Shown here in pieces: positions 62,222 through 64,000 of a DNA stretch of 64,000 nucleotides. Position numbers and translations under genes: made by a program. Origin of the DNA: Methanomethylovorans hollandica DSM 15978 (GTDB lineage Archaea > Halobacteriota > Methanosarcinia > Methanosarcinales > Methanosarcinaceae); NCBI RefSeq assembly GCF_000328665.1, contig NC_019977.1, positions 1,446,011 through 1,510,010 of the forward strand, given 5' to 3'. A model generated the notes under the pieces. The model was not told where the DNA came from. It searched no databases and saw nothing but the letters and a program-made list of their open reading frames with translations. Position 1 is the stretch's first letter. Each line of letters begins with the position of its first letter.

Positions 62222-63997
62222 ATGGTAGACAAAAAGAATTTACGAACTCCAATAGTATCTGTGATGGGGCACGTAGACCACGGGAAGACTACCCTGCTTG
62301 ATAAGATCAGAGGAAGTTCAGTGGCTGCCGGTGAGGCAGGTGCAATTACCCAGCATATAGGTGCTACCGAAGTACCTATTGATGTAATTGTCGAGAAATG
62401 CGGCAATCCCTCCTTAAGGGAAAGGTTTGTCGTACCTGGCCTGCTGTTTATTGACACTCCCGGTCATCATGCGTTCACATCCCTGCGAAGCCGCGGGGGA
62501 GCGCTTGCAGATCTTGCTATCGTGGTGGTCGATATCAATGAAGGTTTCAAGCCGCAGACCATAGAGAGCTTGCAGATATTGAAACGCTTCAAAACTCCCT
62601 TTGTGGTGGTGGCGAACAAGATCGACAGGATACATGGATGGAACCCTGTACCCAATGCTTCTTTCCTTGTAAGCTATAATAAGCAGGCTGAACATGTGCA
62701 ACAGTATCTGGACAACAAGTTCTATGAGGTCATAGGTGAGCTGTTCAACATAGGGTTCAATGCAGATCGTTATGATCGGATAAAGGATTTCCAGCACACT
62801 ATCGGCGTGATCCCCATAAGCGGGCATACGGGAGAAGGAATATCGGATGTATTAATGGTGCTACTGGGACTGGCACAGAAATTCCTGGAAGCCAATCTGC
62901 AGTATGATGCCAGTGGCCCCGGAGTAGCTACCGTGCTTGAAGTGAAGGAAGAGCGTGGGCTTGGTACCACTGTAGACCTGATACTTTATGACGGCATGCT
63001 ACAAAAGGGCGATACGATCGTTCTCGGGAGCCTCGGGGAGCCCATTCAGACCAAAGTAAGGGCCATTCTGAAGCCCAGACCTTTGTCAGAGATCAAATCC
63101 GAAGAAAAGTTCCAGCAGGTAGATAAAGTAATTGCAGCTGTAGGTATAAAGATATCCGCCCCCAATCTCGACGGAGCCCTTGCGGGAACGCCATTGAGAG
63201 TTGCGACTGCTGAGACTATCGATAAGATAGTCAAAGATATCAAGCAGGAAGTGGATGCAGTACACATTGATACTGATACAATGGGTATCACTATCAAAGC
63301 CGATACTATAGGTTCTCTTGAAGCTCTTGTCAATGAGCTTAAAAAAGAGGAGATAGCCATAAGGAAAGCTGATGTCGGTGATATTACCCATCGTGATATC
63401 GTTGAGGTCTCTGCAATCGAAGAATCTCAATACTCAGTATTGGTAGGGTTCAACGTAAAGATATTACCTGACGCCAAAGAAAAAGCTCAGTTGTCCAACA
63501 TCAAACTATTCGTGAATGATGTGATCTACAGGCTCATTGACGATTATAAGGATTGGATAGAAGAACAGAAAGAGCTCTCTGAAAAGAACATTTCCGAAAC
63601 CATCGTGAAGCCTGCGGTCTTCCAGATCATGCGCGATTGTATTTTCAGACAGAGTAAACCTGCTGTTGTCGGAGTGAGGATAAGATCGGGTATTGTAAGG
63701 ACAAACACCGAGGTCACAAATTCTGATGGCGTGGTTGTCGGCAAGATCAAAGGCCTGCAATTACGGAGTGAGAACATTGGTACTGCAAGGACAGGGATGG
63801 AAGTGGCCATGGCAATTGAAGGACCGACTGTCGGGCGGCAGATCAAAGAGGAAGACATCCTTTACGTAAATGTGCCTGAAAGGCATGCGAAGATCCTTGA
63901 GCACGAGATATCGGACTCCCTTTCTGCAGATGAACTGGAAGCTTTAGATGTGTTCCTGGACATTAAAAGAAAGGATAATCCATTCTGGGCAAAGTGA
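62222..63997 (+). CDS. infB: Translation initiation factor aIF5B (IF-2)
   Basis: 591 residues, complete, ending at 63997. GTPase motifs: G1 GHVDHGKTTLLD, G3 DTPGHHAF, G4 VVANKIDRIHG. Domains II-IV follow, with the C-terminal RTGMEVAMAIEGPTVGRQI. Helps join ribosomal subunits during initiation. Last of the cluster; the next gene start is visible at the very edge (an ATG overlap at 63998). Confidence 0.97.
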   Translation: MVDKKNLRTPIVSVMGHVDHGKTTLLDKIRGSSVAAGEAGAITQHIGATEVPIDVIVEKCGNPSLRERFVVPGLLFIDTPGHHAFTSLRSRGGALADLAIVVVDINEGFKPQTIESLQILKRFKTPFVVVANKIDRIHGWNPVPNASFLVSYNKQAEHVQQYLDNKFYEVIGELFNIGFNADRYDRIKDFQHTIGVIPISGHTGEGISDVLMVLLGLAQKFLEANLQYDASGPGVATVLEVKEERGLGTTVDLILYDGMLQKGDTIVLGSLGEPIQTKVRAILKPRPLSEIKSEEKFQQVDKVIAAVGIKISAPNLDGALAGTPLRVATAETIDKIVKDIKQEVDAVHIDTDTMGITIKADTIGSLEALVNELKKEEIAIRKADVGDITHRDIVEVSAIEESQYSVLVGFNVKILPDAKEKAQLSNIKLFVNDVIYRLIDDYKDWIEEQKELSEKNISETIVKPAVFQIMRDCIFRQSKPAVVGVRIRSGIVRTNTEVTNSDGVVVGKIKGLQLRSENIGTARTGMEVAMAIEGPTVGRQIKEEDILYVNVPERHAKILEHEISDSLSADELEALDVFLDIKRKDNPFWAK

Positions 63998-64000
63998 ATG

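Noticed and set aside
1..64000. CRISPR array
   Set aside because: No regularly spaced short repeats with unique spacers were seen; the repeats present are dispersed and of the hairpin type.

Overview
The window is archaeal and comes from a cytochrome-containing methanogen of the order Methanosarcinales. The evidence is an F420H2 dehydrogenase start (fpoA, fpoB), the membrane-bound heterodisulfide reductase hdrE-hdrD, the archaeal cluster rpl7ae-rps28e-rpl24e-ndk-infB, PEF-type archaeosortase genes, and TATA/BRE-like promoters in place of bacterial ones. I cannot assign genus or species from the sequence alone.

Layout. 1-2.6 kb: fpoBA start, a zinc-ribbon protein, a DUF22-like protein and an Lrp regulator. 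2.7-14.7 kb: an accessory island. It holds tnpB elements, an orphan amino-acid-binding lipoprotein, a 212-bp MITE, a vapBC locus broken by an IS605-type element, an AbiEi/AbiEii-like pair with a perfect palindromic operator, hicAB, a second truncated hicB, relBE, and a Hint(intein)-phage-head-Doc chimera. 14.9-28.9 kb: a cell-surface polysaccharide cluster (UDP-GlcNAc 2-epimerase, flippase, QueC-like PP-loop protein, large membrane protein, CapK-like ligase, sugar epimerase, glycosyltransferases, WbpG-like amidotransferase), interrupted by an intact ISL3 element with an 8-bp target duplication. 29.3-37.6 kb: a large FIVAR surface protein, a Cys-rich microprotein, tnpB elements, and two DUF457 membrane proteins separated by an IS630 element. 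38.5-48.5 kb: two near-identical secreted proteins in direct orientation. Between them lie a second flippase, a compact four-gene archaeosortase/PEF-CTERM operon, a CPBP protease, a frameshifted NodB deacetylase and a glycosyltransferase. 48.7-64 kb: housekeeping genes (siroheme sulfite-reductase-like protein, hdrED, DUF116 pair, M1 peptidase, GNAT, cytochrome b5-like protein, sufCB, ribosomal proteins, ndk, infB).

How the parts fit. The surface clusters would make nucleotide sugars, assemble glycans on a lipid carrier, flip them across the membrane and decorate secreted proteins. The archaeosortase operon looks like a dedicated sorting system carrying its own PEF-CTERM substrate. The 2.7-14.7 kb island is a landing zone where TnpB elements have broken toxin-antitoxin loci.

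Most unusual signals: (1) the archaeosortase operon with its own substrate; (2) a three-copy, about 100-nt hairpin repeat with a compensatory base-pair change; (3) a MITE whose ends and 8-bp duplication match the resident ISL3 element; (4) the AbiE-like pair with a nuclease-like N-terminal region and a 28-bp operator palindrome; (5) three genes whose real start is apparently ATT or CTG; (6) paired secreted proteins differing mostly in one internal segment. All family assignments come from reading motifs; no database search was possible.
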